Assembly (NCBI RefSeq): GCF_004145845.1
Contig: NZ_SELP01000002.1
Location: forward strand, 124,001-188,000
DNA: 64,000 nt
From: Loktanella sp. IMCC34160
GTDB taxonomy: Bacteria > Pseudomonadota > Alphaproteobacteria > Rhodobacterales > Rhodobacteraceae
Direction: 5' to 3'
The position numbers and the translations under genes are program-made. Below, in pieces: positions 52,422 through 62,097 of this stretch. The stretch's first letter is position 1. Every line of letters starts with the position of its first letter. Under the pieces are notes generated by a model. It ran no database searches, was not told the DNA's origin, and worked only from the letters and a program-made list of their open reading frames with translations.

Positions 52422-54587
52422 ATGGCCCTGAGCCGCAGAGGGGCGAACCGGTTCAGCGCCGCCATCTGGCCCGGTTTCGTCGATGCCATGACCGGCCTCT
52501 TGCTGGTGCTTACCTTCGTGCTGGCCATCTTCATGGTGCTGCAATTTGTCCTGCGGGAAACCATCACCGGGCAGGAAAGCCGCCTGACCCAACTGACCGA
52601 GGAAATCGCCTCGCTCACCCAGGCGCTGGGGCTGGAACAGGCCCGATCCTCTGCCCTTGGCGGCCAGGTGGCGACGCTGACGACCGATCTGAACGCTCTG
52701 ACCAATCAGGCCGACGCGCAGGCGGCGCTGATTGCCGCGCTGACGGCCGAGCGGGATGCGCAGGCGGTGGCGCTGGCCGAGGCGGAAAACCGGATCACCG
52801 GATTCGAGGCGCAGGTCGCGGGCCTTCTGGCGCAGCGGTCGGACCTGCAGGCACAGGTGGCCGGGCTGGAGGGGCGCGAGGCCGCGCTCTTGTCAGAGCA
52901 GGAGGCGCTGAACCTTGCCCTTGCCACCGCGCGGGACGAGATTGACGCCCAGACCGAAGAGGCCCGGCTTGCCGCTGCCCGGCGCGAGGCGCTGGAGGCG
53001 CTGGTCGCGCAGTTGGAGGCAGAAGGCGCCACCGACGCCGAGCAGATTTCAGAGCTAGAGGCCGCCCGTCTGGCGGACGCTGCCGCGGCAGAGGCCCTGC
53101 GCGACCGGCTGGCCAATGCGGATGCGGAACTGACCGCGATGACATTGGCGTTGGAACAACAGCGGCGCGAGGCCGAAACCACGCTAACCCTTCTGGCCGC
53201 TGCACAGGCCGCGCGGGATGAATTGGACCGCAACCTTGCCGCCGCCCTTTTGGCCCGGCAGCAGGCCGAAAACGAACTGACCCGCGCGCTGAACGAAGGC
53301 GACGATCTGGATGCGCGGCTGGTCGCGGCGCTGTCCCTGCAGGATCAGACAGCCGCGGAACTGGCCGAGGCGCGCGAGGCGTTGGCGCTGGCCGAGAGCC
53401 AAAGCGAGGATCTGGCAACACGGTTGGCCGCCGCGCTGGCCGCCCGCGACATCGCGGCCGGTGATCTTGAAGCTGCGCAGGCCGCGCTGGAGGAGGCGCT
53501 GTCAACCTCAGCGCTTGAGAGATCCGAGATCGAGGCGCGCCTTGCCTCGGCGGTTCTGGCGCGTCAGGCGCTGGAGGCCGAACTTGAGGCCGCCCGTGCC
53601 GAGGGCGGCGAGGCTGAGGCGGCGCGTGCCACGCTTGAGGAACGTCTGGCAGAGGCGCTTCTGGCGCAGCAGGCGCTTGAGGCGCAGGTAGCCTCCCTTT
53701 CTGAAGCGCGCAGCGAAACCCAGCAGGACCGCGCCACGCTGGAGGCCCGTCTGGCCGAGGCGCTGGCCGCAATCGCGGCCGCGCAATCGACGGCCGAGAC
53801 CCAAATGACCGAGGCCGAGCGGCAAGCCGCGCTTTTGGCGCAGGCCAATGCGGCGCTCGCCGAGGAAGAGGCCCTGTCGGCGGAAAGCCAGCGGCAGGTG
53901 CAGGCCCTGAATGCGCAGGTGTCCGAACTGCGGCGGCAGGTCACCAACCTGCAATCGCTGCTGAACATCGCGGACGAGGCCGACCGCGAGGCGCAGGTGC
54001 AGATCGAACAGCTGGGCGCACAGTTGAATACCGCGCTGGCCCGCGCCGCCGCCGAGGAACGCCGCCGCCGCCAGTTGGAAGAGGCAGAGCGCATCCGGTT
54101 GGAGGAAGAACGCGACCGTCTGGCCGCCGAGGCGCAGGACCTTGCCCGCTACCGGTCTGAATTCTTTGGCGAATTGCGGTCGATCCTTGAGGACCGCGAC
54201 GATATCCGTGTGGTCGGCGACCGGTTCGTCTTTTCGTCCGAGGTGCTGTTCCCGCTTGGCTCTGCCACCCTGTCGGAGGCCGGGCAGGCGCAATTGTCCA
54301 GCGTCGCCGGGGTGTTGCGCGATATCGCCGCCGATATTCCAGACGGAATCGACTGGGTGATCCGTGTGGACGGCCACACCGATGACACGGGCCCGGCAGA
54401 GCTGAACTGGCGGTTGAGCCAGGATCGGGCGCTTGCCGTGGTTTTGTATCTGATCGACGCCGAAGGGATCGCGCCCAACCGGTTGGCGGCGAACGGGTTC
54501 GGGGAATATCAGCCGATCAATGCCGAGGACAGCGATGACGCCCGCGCCCAGAACCGGCGGATCGAACTGAAACTGACCGAGCGTTAG
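52422..54587 (+). CDS. MotB-like OmpA-domain protein with long coiled coil
   Basis: 721 residues. A single membrane helix at about 22-46 carries WPGFVDAMTGLLLVL, where D21 matches the proton-carrying Asp of MotB-type subunits. Residues ~50-590 are Ala/Glu/Arg-rich heptads, a very long coiled coil. The OmpA peptidoglycan-binding domain starts near 602 (VDGHTDDTGPAELNW, NWRLSQDRALAV, NRRIELKL). The coiled coil could cross the periplasm or work as a lever between channel and wall. Ends 4 bases into the convergent M23 gene. Confidence 0.85.
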   Translation: MALSRRGANRFSAAIWPGFVDAMTGLLLVLTFVLAIFMVLQFVLRETITGQESRLTQLTEEIASLTQALGLEQARSSALGGQVATLTTDLNALTNQADAQAALIAALTAERDAQAVALAEAENRITGFEAQVAGLLAQRSDLQAQVAGLEGREAALLSEQEALNLALATARDEIDAQTEEARLAAARREALEALVAQLEAEGATDAEQISELEAARLADAAAAEALRDRLANADAELTAMTLALEQQRREAETTLTLLAAAQAARDELDRNLAAALLARQQAENELTRALNEGDDLDARLVAALSLQDQTAAELAEAREALALAESQSEDLATRLAAALAARDIAAGDLEAAQAALEEALSTSALERSEIEARLASAVLARQALEAELEAARAEGGEAEAARATLEERLAEALLAQQALEAQVASLSEARSETQQDRATLEARLAEALAAIAAAQSTAETQMTEAERQAALLAQANAALAEEEALSAESQRQVQALNAQVSELRRQVTNLQSLLNIADEADREAQVQIEQLGAQLNTALARAAAEERRRRQLEEAERIRLEEERDRLAAEAQDLARYRSEFFGELRSILEDRDDIRVVGDRFVFSSEVLFPLGSATLSEAGQAQLSSVAGVLRDIAADIPDGIDWVIRVDGHTDDTGPAELNWRLSQDRALAVVLYLIDAEGIAPNRLAANGFGEYQPINAEDSDDARAQNRRIELKLTER

Positions 54588-55543
54588 GGCAGGTCTGACT
54601 GCACGGTCATTTGACCAAGAACCTGCGCGCCCCGCAGATGGGTCACCGTGCCGCTGTAGGTGCCGGGTGCCCAGCCGCCCGCGGGGGCGCGGCGGCCCGA
54701 GGCCCGGAACATCTGGGCTTGCGCCCGCTCCAGCGTTTCCTCGTGCAGGTGAACCCGGCCGTCCGGCCCGTCGATGACGATTTGCAGAATGTCACCGGGC
54801 CGGGTGGCAAAGGCATAGCCCCACAGGACAATCGGCGCATCCGCTGCAAGGCTGCGGTCGGCGGTTCCCGCCTTGACCGCGCTGTAGTCCGGAACGTCGG
54901 TCGAAAACCCGACGGCGATCAGCCCGCCGGCGGCGGGGTCTGCCGGCGTCAGCCAGAGCGTGTCCTCGGGGTCGAGCGTGCAGCTTTCGTCGCTGTCGGG
55001 GTCGAAGGGATCGACCCGCGCGCCGTCGCGGCGCAGTTCAAAGTGAAGGTGCGGGAATTCGGATTGCCCCGACAGGCCGATCCGTCCAAATGGCTGGCCC
55101 ATTGCCACGCGGTCGCCTGGCTGGACCGTGATGCTTCCCAGCGCCATGTGGCAATATTGGCTTTCCCAGCCGCCGCCGTGGCGGATCACTACGCCGTTGC
55201 CGCATTCGCGCCCCGTGGTGTCCGGTGCACCGGGCTGCCCTTGCAGGATGTCCGGCATGTCGTCCCGCACGGCCCGCACGGTGCCGGGGGCGGCGGCCAG
55301 AACCGACACCCCCGCCGCCTGCGCCCGCAGATCAGGCAGGGCGATGTCGGTCCCCTTGTGCCCATCATATCCCTGCGCGCCGCAGCGGAAATCGGCGGTG
55401 CCCGGCCCGGGATCATGATCGACAAGGTTCTGGACATAGCAGGTCTGGTCCAGATTGCAGTCGACCGGCCAGCCGAACAGGGGCGATTGCGCGACGGCGG
55501 GCAGGGCCGTGGCCAGAGACAGAAAACAGGATAAGCGCAGCAT
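54584..55543 (-). CDS. M23-family metallopeptidase, exported
   Basis: 319 residues: signal peptide (MLRLSCFLSLATALPAVA), zinc ligands in GHKGTDIALP and FPHLHFELR, with several cysteines likely in disulfides. Peptidoglycan endopeptidase by family. Convergent with the MotB-like gene, whose product also binds the wall; any functional link is a guess. Confidence 0.88.
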   Translation of the reverse strand: MLRLSCFLSLATALPAVAQSPLFGWPVDCNLDQTCYVQNLVDHDPGPGTADFRCGAQGYDGHKGTDIALPDLRAQAAGVSVLAAAPGTVRAVRDDMPDILQGQPGAPDTTGRECGNGVVIRHGGGWESQYCHMALGSITVQPGDRVAMGQPFGRIGLSGQSEFPHLHFELRRDGARVDPFDPDSDESCTLDPEDTLWLTPADPAAGGLIAVGFSTDVPDYSAVKAGTADRSLAADAPIVLWGYAFATRPGDILQIVIDGPDGRVHLHEETLERAQAQMFRASGRRAPAGGWAPGTYSGTVTHLRGAQVLGQMTVQSDLP

Positions 55544-55596
55544 TTTTGTCCATCACACAGGAAAACGGCCCCGCGTGGGGGCCGTTGCCGTTTCGA

Positions 55597-57927
55597 TCAG
55601 TCCGCGGTCAGCAGGGGCGGCTTTTTCGACTTGCCGATCTTGCCCTGTTCCGGCGCCTCGATCCGCAGGTCAAGCGCGCCGTCCTTTACGCCCACCTTCA
55701 CCAGACCGCCCTTGGTCAGCTTGCCGAACAAAAGCTCTTCGGCCAGGGGCTTCTTGATGTGCTCTTGGATCACGCGGGCCAAAGGCCGCGCGCCCATCTT
55801 GTCATCATAGCCCTTGTCGGCCAGCCATTCGGCGGCGGGCCGGGTCAGTTCGATGTGCACGTTGCGGTCCATCAACTGCGCCTCAAGCTGGAGGACGAAT
55901 TTCTCGACCACCTGCAGGATCACCTCTTTGCCAAGCGGCGCGAAGGCCACCACCGCATCCAGACGGTTCCGGAATTCGGGGGTGAAGGTCCGTTCGATGG
56001 CGGCGGTATCTTCGCCCTCGCGCCGGTCACGGCCAAAGCCGATCGCCTCTTTCGCCTGTTCCGCCGCCCCGGCGTTCGAGGTCATGATCAGGATCACGTT
56101 CCGAAAATCAGTTGTCCGGCCGTTGTGGTCGGTCAGTTTCCCGTGGTCCATGACCTGCAGCAGGATGTTGTAGACATCCGGGTGGGCCTTTTCGATCTCG
56201 TCCAGCAGAAGCACGCAATGTGGGTTCTGATCGACCCCGTCGGTCAACATGCCGCCCTGATCGAACCCGACATAGCCGGGAGGGGCACCAATCAGGCGCG
56301 AAACCGCGTGTTTCTCCATGTATTCCGACATGTCAAAGCGCAGAAGTTCCACGCCCAGCGTATCGGCCAACTGCTTGGCCACTTCGGTCTTGCCAACACC
56401 GGTCGGCCCGGCAAACAGGTAGTTGCCGATGGGCTTTTCCGGTTCACGCAGGCCCGCGCGGGCCAGCTTGATCGCCGCGGAGAGGGTTTCGATCGCCGCA
56501 TCCTGCCCGAAGACCACGCGCTTGAGGCTGCGTTCGAGGTCCTTGAGAACCTCTGCATCGTCCTTCGAGACGTTCTTGGGCGGGATCCGGGCGATCTTGG
56601 CCACCACGGCCTCGATCTCTTTCAACCCGATGGTCTTGCGCCGCTTGCTTTCGGCCACAAGGTGCTGCGCCGCGCCGGCCTCGTCGATCACGTCGATGGC
56701 CTTGTCGGGCAGCTTGCGGTCGTTGATGTAGCGGGCCGAGAGTTCGACTGCCGCCTTGATCGCGTCGGAGGTGTATTTGATGTCGTGGTGTTCCTCGAAA
56801 TAGGGTTTCAGGCCCTTGAGGATTTTCACGGTATCTTCGACCGAAGGTTCATTGACGTCGATCTTCTGGAACCGGCGCGACAGGGCGCGGTCCTTTTCGA
56901 AATGCTGGCGGAATTCCTTGTAGGTTGTGGAACCCATGCAGCGCAGTTTGCCGCCCTGCAGCGCGGGCTTGAGCAGGTTGGAGGCATCCATCGCCCCGCC
57001 AGAGGTGGCCCCGGCGCCGATCACGGTGTGAATCTCGTCGATGAACAGAACCGCGTCGGGGTGGTCTTCCAACTCGGTCACCACCGCCTTCAGCCGTTCT
57101 TCGAAATCGCCGCGATAGCGGGTTCCGGCCAGAAGCGCGCCCATGTCGAGCGAGTAGATCGTGGTTTCCGACAGGACATCGGGGACCGCGCCGTTGACGA
57201 TCTTATAGGCAAGCCCTTCGGCGATGGCGGTCTTGCCCACGCCGGGATCCCCCACCAGAAGCGGGTTGTTCTTGCGGCGGCGGCACAGAACCTGAATGCA
57301 GCGTTCCACCTCGCTGTCGCGCCCGATGAGCGGGTCGACATCGCCCTTGCGGGACTTGGCGTTCAGGTCGACGCAATACTTGCCAAGGGCGCTTTCCTTT
57401 TCCTCGACCTCGGTGGCGGAGGAGGTCTCGGACCCATCCGCGCCCGCCTCGGCCCCGGTGATCGGCCGCGCCTCGCCATAGGCGGGGTCCTTTGCCACGC
57501 CGTGGGCGATGAAATTCACCGCGTCATAGCGGGTCATGTCCTGTTCCTGCAGGAAGTAGGCGGCGTTCGATTCCCGTTCGGCAAAGATCGCGACAAGGAC
57601 GTTCGCCCCCGTCACCTCGGTCCGGCCCGAGGACTGGACGTGGATCGCGGCGCGCTGGATCACCCGCTGGAAGGCGGCGGTCGGCACCGCTTCGGACCCT
57701 TCGACGTCGGTGATCAGGGTCGACAGGTCATCCTCGATGAACTCTTCAAGGGTGCGGCGCAGGTCATTCAGATCCACGGCGCAGGCCTTCATGACGCGTG
57801 CGGCGTCGGGTTCATCGATCAGGGCCAGAAGAAGATGTTCAAGCGTCGCCAACTCGTGCCGTCGCGCATTCGCAATGGCGAGGGCTGCGTGGATGGACTG
57901 CTCGAGCGTGGTCGAAAAAGACGGCAC
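55597..57927 (-). CDS. clpA: ATP-dependent Clp protease ATPase subunit ClpA
   Basis: Unfoldase that feeds proteins to ClpP. The 776-residue protein has the Clp N-domain, two AAA modules with Walker A motifs GDPGVGKT and GPTGVGKT, and the ClpP-contact loop region near IGFGRDRREGED. Start GTG 57927 (protein MPSFSTTLEQ) follows AGGAG. No clpS is next to it. On the minus strand a CTTGAA at 58021-58027 might be a heat-shock-type -35, but the -10 is poor. Confidence 0.96.
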   Translation of the reverse strand: MPSFSTTLEQSIHAALAIANARRHELATLEHLLLALIDEPDAARVMKACAVDLNDLRRTLEEFIEDDLSTLITDVEGSEAVPTAAFQRVIQRAAIHVQSSGRTEVTGANVLVAIFAERESNAAYFLQEQDMTRYDAVNFIAHGVAKDPAYGEARPITGAEAGADGSETSSATEVEEKESALGKYCVDLNAKSRKGDVDPLIGRDSEVERCIQVLCRRRKNNPLLVGDPGVGKTAIAEGLAYKIVNGAVPDVLSETTIYSLDMGALLAGTRYRGDFEERLKAVVTELEDHPDAVLFIDEIHTVIGAGATSGGAMDASNLLKPALQGGKLRCMGSTTYKEFRQHFEKDRALSRRFQKIDVNEPSVEDTVKILKGLKPYFEEHHDIKYTSDAIKAAVELSARYINDRKLPDKAIDVIDEAGAAQHLVAESKRRKTIGLKEIEAVVAKIARIPPKNVSKDDAEVLKDLERSLKRVVFGQDAAIETLSAAIKLARAGLREPEKPIGNYLFAGPTGVGKTEVAKQLADTLGVELLRFDMSEYMEKHAVSRLIGAPPGYVGFDQGGMLTDGVDQNPHCVLLLDEIEKAHPDVYNILLQVMDHGKLTDHNGRTTDFRNVILIMTSNAGAAEQAKEAIGFGRDRREGEDTAAIERTFTPEFRNRLDAVVAFAPLGKEVILQVVEKFVLQLEAQLMDRNVHIELTRPAAEWLADKGYDDKMGARPLARVIQEHIKKPLAEELLFGKLTKGGLVKVGVKDGALDLRIEAPEQGKIGKSKKPPLLTAD

Positions 57928-58051
57928 GTTGCGTGCTCCTTTCGTGTCGGGGTCGGGAAGGGACTGGCCCCGTCCTGACCGTGGCCTCATACCTCTTAAA
58001 GTTTGGTTTTCTGACCGAACCTTCAAGGAGTTTTTTCGAAAATCTGGTCAC

Positions 58052-58084
58052 AAATCACGACAACGGCACCCGATATCGTGATTT
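58052..58084. promoter_or_regulatory. Inverted repeat between clpA and gloB
   Basis: AAATCACGA (58052-58060) and TCGTGATTT (58076-58084) are a perfect 9-bp inverted repeat with a 15-base centre, 16 bases past the gloB stop and 125 bases upstream of clpA. Either a gloB terminator or an operator for clpA. Confidence 0.4.
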
Positions 58085-58099
58085 GACCCAAGAAATCGC

Positions 58100-58867
58100 C
58101 TAGAAATTGTCCTTCCGGGTCCGAACCTCGGCAAAAACATCCGCCGGGTCGGCCCCAACCATGCCAATCGCGGCCTGAAGGTCCGGCGCATCAGCGCGAA
58201 GAAAGGGGTTTGTCGCCTTTTCTTCGCCGAGGGTGGTCGGAACGGTCGGGCGGCCCTCGTCTCGGGCTTCCTCGATTGCGGCGGTGCGCAGTTGCAGTGC
58301 CACGTTGTCCGGGTCGACGGTGAGGGCAAACCGGGCGTTGCCAAGGGTGTATTCATGGCCGGAACAGACGGTCGTGCTGTCCGGAAGCGCCCGCAGTTTC
58401 AACAGGCTGTCCCACATCTGCGCGGCGGTGCCTTCGAACAGGCGGCCGCAGCCCAGGGCCATCAGGCTGTCGGCCGTGAACACCAGACCGGAGGCTGGGA
58501 AATGCACGGCGATATGGCCGACTGTGTGGCCGGATACATCGAACACCTGCGCTGTCTCTCCGCAGACCGTCACGGCGTCGCCGTCGCGCACGGCCAGATC
58601 AAGGTGCGGCAGGCGGTGCGCGTCCGCCGCAGCACCGATGACGCGGGGGGCGAAGGCCTCGACAATCGGGGGCAGCCCGTCGATGTGGTCCCAATGGTGA
58701 TGGGTCAGGATCACATCGGTCAACTTCCAGCCACGTTCGGCAAGGGCGGCAAGGATCGGGCCGGGTTCGGGCGCGTCGATCAGGGCGGTTTCACCAGTTT
58801 CCGCGTCGTGGATCAGGTAGGCGTAGTTGTCAGCAAGGCACGGAATGGTCACAAGGGATAGCGGCAT
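58100..58867 (-). CDS. gloB: Hydroxyacylglutathione hydrolase (glyoxalase II)
   Basis: 255-residue metallo-beta-lactamase-fold enzyme hydrolysing S-lactoylglutathione, second step of methylglyoxal detoxification. Motifs are THHHWDHIDG, SGHTVGHIAVHF and SGHEYTLGNARFA, with C-terminal NPFLRAD. Divergent from the methyltransferase gene by 67 bases, a layout common in relatives. Confidence 0.93.
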   Translation of the reverse strand: MPLSLVTIPCLADNYAYLIHDAETGETALIDAPEPGPILAALAERGWKLTDVILTHHHWDHIDGLPPIVEAFAPRVIGAAADAHRLPHLDLAVRDGDAVTVCGETAQVFDVSGHTVGHIAVHFPASGLVFTADSLMALGCGRLFEGTAAQMWDSLLKLRALPDSTTVCSGHEYTLGNARFALTVDPDNVALQLRTAAIEEARDEGRPTVPTTLGEEKATNPFLRADAPDLQAAIGMVGADPADVFAEVRTRKDNF

Positions 58868-58934
58868 GGCTTGTCGTTCTCCGGTCTTGAAGGCAGGGTA
58901 AGGCCAAACTTGGCGCAAAGGACCGGCAAGAGCA

Positions 58935-59696
58935 ATGCATCTGGACGTGCTCGACCTTCGGAACTTCTACTATCGCAGCGCGCTGGGGCGGGCCGCGCAA
59001 AAAGTTGTCCGCGACGAATTGCTGAAATTCTGGCCCGAGGCCCATGGGCAAACGGTGGCTGGATTCGGTTTTGCCGTGCCCCTGTTGCGGCCCTACCTTG
59101 GCGATGCCCGGCGGGTGATCGGGCTGATGCCGGGGCCGCAGGGGGTGATGCCCTGGCCCGCGGGTCTGCCGAATGTCAGCGTGCTCTGCGAAGAAACGCT
59201 TTGGCCCTTGTCCACCGGGCTGGTGGACAAGCTGGTTCTGATGCACGGGCTCGAAACCTCGGAACAGCCGACCGCCGTTCTGGAAGAATGCTGGCGGGTG
59301 CTCGGGCCGGGGGGCAAGATGATCGTCGTGGTGCCGAACCGGGCCGGGATCTGGTCCCGCTCGGACAAGACCCCCTTTGGCTATGGGCGGCCCTATTCGC
59401 TGGGACAGTTGGAAACTCAGCTGCGGCGACATGGATTTGTGACCGAGCGGGCGATCTCGACCCTGTATCAGCCACCGTCGACCAGCCGGTCCTGGCGCAG
59501 AATGGCCGGGATGGTGGAAACGATGGGACGCCATGTGCCGTTCTTCCGGGCCGGGGGCGTGCTGATGATCGAAGCCTCGAAACAGGTGCTGTCCCCCCGA
59601 CGGCCAGGTCTGCCCGAAGCGGTGAAACGGCCGCTGCAGGTGCTGGCACCGCCGCGCGTCGAACCGGCGCACCGGGGCGTCGAACCGACCAAATAA
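58935..59696 (+). CDS. Class I SAM-dependent methyltransferase
   Basis: 253 residues with a methyltransferase core ([15 protein letters not shown] in place of the usual glycine-rich loop, [48 protein letters not shown]). The glycine loop is degenerate but the post-II motif is clear. Its usual place next to gloB is conserved in many alphaproteobacteria; the substrate is unknown. Confidence 0.8.
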   Translation: MHLDVLDLRNFYYRSALGRAAQKVVRDELLKFWPEAHGQTVAGFGFAVPLLRPYLGDARRVIGLMPGPQGVMPWPAGLPNVSVLCEETLWPLSTGLVDKLVLMHGLETSEQPTAVLEECWRVLGPGGKMIVVVPNRAGIWSRSDKTPFGYGRPYSLGQLETQLRRHGFVTERAISTLYQPPSTSRSWRRMAGMVETMGRHVPFFRAGGVLMIEASKQVLSPRRPGLPEAVKRPLQVLAPPRVEPAHRGVEPTK

Positions 59697-59702
59697 AGGT
59701 AA

Positions 59703-59803
59703 GGTGGGTCAAGACCCACCCTACAACATCGGCATGCTCCGAGACCTCGTGGCCAGCCTTGGCCCAGATCCCCAGACGGTCGTAAGGTGGGTCTTGACCC
59801 ACC
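59703..59803. repeat. Paired-palindrome intergenic repeat, copy D (short)
   Basis: GGTGGGTCAAGACCCACC (59703-59720) and GGTGGGTCTTGACCCACC (59786-59803), each preceded by GTAA, with 65 bases between that do not share the inner hairpins of copies A-C. A reduced or young form of the element, between convergent genes. Confidence 0.75.
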
Positions 59804-59819
59804 ATGGCCCTCTCCGGTC

Positions 59820-60662
59820 TCAGGCCGCGTCAAGCGACCGTGCAAGGGCGCAGAAGGCCTCCAGCCCGATCTGTTCGGCCCGTTCCGTGGGCGGGATGCC
59901 TGCCGCGGTCAGATGCGCCTCGATATCTGGCGACACGCCCTTGAGCGAGGATCGCAGCATCTTGCGCCGCTGATTGAAGGCGGCGGCAACCACGCGCGAC
60001 AGCGTCGCGGCGTTGGCCGGGAACCTCGGTTCGGGCAGTGCCTTGATATGCACCACGGCAGACCAGACCTTTGGCGCGGGGTTAAAGGCCTCGGGCGGAA
60101 GGTCCATGACAATGCGCGGATCGGTGCGCCATTGCGACAGGATCGCAAGACGGCCATAGGCCTTGCTGCCCGGTTCCGCCACGATCCGCTGTGCGACCTC
60201 GCGCTGGAACATCAGGGTCAGGCTTTCCCAGACCGGGGGCCAGTCTGGCGGGGTCAGCCAACGGACCAGAAGTTCCGTGCCCACATTGTAGGGCAGGTTG
60301 GCCGCGATCTTGATCGGCGGCGTCAAATGAGCCAGCGGGTTCACGTCCAGCGCGTCCGCATTGATCACCTCAAGCCGCCCCGGGTAGGCCGCTTCGATTT
60401 CGGCCAGCGCGGCCATGCAGCGGGCGTCTTTTTCGATCGCCAGAACCTTGCGCGCGCCTTCGGCCAGCAAGCCGCGGGTCAGACCACCGGGACCGGGGCC
60501 GACTTCCAGCACATCGGCCTGGGTCAGGTCGCCCGCCATCCGGGCGATCTTGGCGGTCAGGTTCAGGTCCAAAAGAAAGTTCTGCCCCAGAGATTTCTTC
60601 GCCGAAAGCTGATGGGTCGCGATTACGTCGCGGAGAGGCGGGAGGCTGTCAATCTGGCTCAT
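59820..60662 (-). CDS. rsmA: 16S rRNA dimethyladenosine transferase RsmA (KsgA)
   Basis: Dimethylates A1518 and A1519 of 16S rRNA. 280 residues with [11 protein letters not shown], the SAM motif [16 protein letters not shown] and the catalytic [11 protein letters not shown]. Start ATG 60662 follows ATTGAATCCC; a TTG upstream at 60671 is unlikely. Downstream end of the lptD-surA-pdxA cluster; its start overlaps nothing but lies 5 bases after the HXXEE gene. Confidence 0.95.
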   Translation of the reverse strand: MSQIDSLPPLRDVIATHQLSAKKSLGQNFLLDLNLTAKIARMAGDLTQADVLEVGPGPGGLTRGLLAEGARKVLAIEKDARCMAALAEIEAAYPGRLEVINADALDVNPLAHLTPPIKIAANLPYNVGTELLVRWLTPPDWPPVWESLTLMFQREVAQRIVAEPGSKAYGRLAILSQWRTDPRIVMDLPPEAFNPAPKVWSAVVHIKALPEPRFPANAATLSRVVAAAFNQRRKMLRSSLKGVSPDIEAHLTAAGIPPTERAEQIGLEAFCALARSLDAA

Positions 60663-60667
60663 GGGAT

Positions 60668-61138
60668 TCAATTTATGAGATGGGTTGAGATGACAAAGAC
60701 GGCCAGTGTCGCGATCGGCGCGGCAACCAGCCCGAAGACCGTCCAGGCCAGCATCGCGATCCGTCGAATGTCTAGGGTTCTCAATACCCAGATCGCCGCA
60801 GGCCCCTGAAGCAGAAGCCCGCTTGCCGCACCCGGCATGATGCTGCCCCGTCCGGCAGAGACGAGGATCTGGGTCACCGAATTGGCCAGCAACATGGCTG
60901 CCGTAGCAATCAGCAAGAGCCGTGTAATCGGCCCGCCCCGAAAGCAGGCTGTCGCGACAAGTGCTGCGACCAGCCCAGTCAGGATCAGGGTAGCGAGGGT
61001 GAATTGCGAAGCGGTTACTGGCAGTCCCGGTGGGATGAAGCGCCTCATCCAGGACGGCAGAAAAAGGATTTCTTCGATGTTTTGAATGGCGAATGCCAAA
61101 AGCAGAGCGAGGGCTGGTTTGCAGATGTCGCGGGTCAT
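60668..61138 (-). CDS. HXXEE-domain membrane protein, His replaced by Gln
   Basis: 156 residues with four predicted membrane helices. The N-terminal QNIEE matches the HXXEE family motif HN(L/I)EE except that His is Gln. The family is uncharacterised. Overlaps pdxA by 4 bases, so it is co-expressed with pdxA. If the His binds a metal in relatives, this protein may have lost that role. Confidence 0.7.
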   Translation of the reverse strand: MTRDICKPALALLLAFAIQNIEEILFLPSWMRRFIPPGLPVTASQFTLATLILTGLVAALVATACFRGGPITRLLLIATAAMLLANSVTQILVSAGRGSIMPGAASGLLLQGPAAIWVLRTLDIRRIAMLAWTVFGLVAAPIATLAVFVISTHLIN

Positions 61139-62097
61139 GGTCTTGCTGCCCCCATTTTCGCGGCCATGCGGAGGGCGGCGATCATCGACGATGGGTTGGC
61201 GATGCCCTTGCCCGCGATGTCGAAGGCGGTGCCATGGTCGGGCGAGGTGCGCACGAAGGGCAGGCCCAGCGTCACGTTCACCCCGTCGTCAAAGGCCAGC
61301 GTCTTGATCGGGATCAGCGCCTGATCGTGGTAGGCGCAAATCGCCACGTCATAGCGGGCCCGGGCGGCGGCGTGGAACATGGTGTCCGCGGGCAGGGGGC
61401 CAGCGATATTCAGCCCCTCGGCCCGCAGCGCGTCCAGCGTGGGGATAATCAGGTCGATTTCTTCCTGCCCCATGCGCCCGCCTTCGCCCGCATGGGGGTT
61501 CAGACCGGCCACCGCGATCCGGGGTGCCGCAATGCCAAAGTCCCGGCGCAGGGCCGCGTGGGTGATCAGGATCGTATCGGTCAAAAGCCGGGCGGTCAGC
61601 GCGTTTGGAACCTCGGCAAGGGGGATGTGAATGGTCGCGGGCACGACCCGCAACAGATCTGAGGCGAGCATCATCACGACCCGTTCCACTCCGCCCAGAT
61701 GGGCCAGAAACTCTGTATGCCCCGGAAAGGCAAAGCCGGCCCCATCGGCCAGCGCCTTCTTGTGGATCGGCGCGGTGCACAGGGCTGCGCATTGTCCGGT
61801 TAGCACCAGATCGACAGCGGTTTCGATTGCAGCCACGACCCCCGCGGCATGGGCGGGGTTTGCCGTGCCGGGCGTCACATCCGGCCCGAAGTCACGGGCG
61901 AGGACGGGCAGGGCACGGGGACTGATCCTTGTGGCATCCGCCGGGGTGTCGACGGCGTCCCACGGCGTGCCTGCGGGCAAATGCGACGGGTCACCGATCC
62001 AGAGAACCGGCACTTCGTCCCGCAGCACGGCCCAGGCCCTGGCCGCGACCTCGGGTCCGATCCCGGCGGGTTCGCCGCAGCTGATCGCGATGGTCAT
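61135..62097 (-). CDS. pdxA: 4-hydroxythreonine-4-phosphate dehydrogenase PdxA
   Basis: Oxidises 4-phosphohydroxy-L-threonine for pyridoxal phosphate synthesis. 320 residues: [42 protein letters not shown] and [10 protein letters not shown], the last two giving the metal and substrate residues. The ATG overlaps the surA stop by 4 bases. Confidence 0.96.
   Translation of the reverse strand: MTIAISCGEPAGIGPEVAARAWAVLRDEVPVLWIGDPSHLPAGTPWDAVDTPADATRISPRALPVLARDFGPDVTPGTANPAHAAGVVAAIETAVDLVLTGQCAALCTAPIHKKALADGAGFAFPGHTEFLAHLGGVERVVMMLASDLLRVVPATIHIPLAEVPNALTARLLTDTILITHAALRRDFGIAAPRIAVAGLNPHAGEGGRMGQEEIDLIIPTLDALRAEGLNIAGPLPADTMFHAAARARYDVAICAYHDQALIPIKTLAFDDGVNVTLGLPFVRTSPDHGTAFDIAGKGIANPSSMIAALRMAAKMGAARP

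Noticed and set aside
51219-54587. Zorya-type defence system
   Set aside because: A MotA/MotB-like pair is present, but ZorC, ZorD or ZorE-like genes are absent, and the long coiled coil is in the MotB-like rather than the MotA-like subunit.
55225-57978. 917-codon plus-strand frame opposite clpA
   Set aside because: Antisense to the full AAA motifs of ClpA; the product has no coherent domain.
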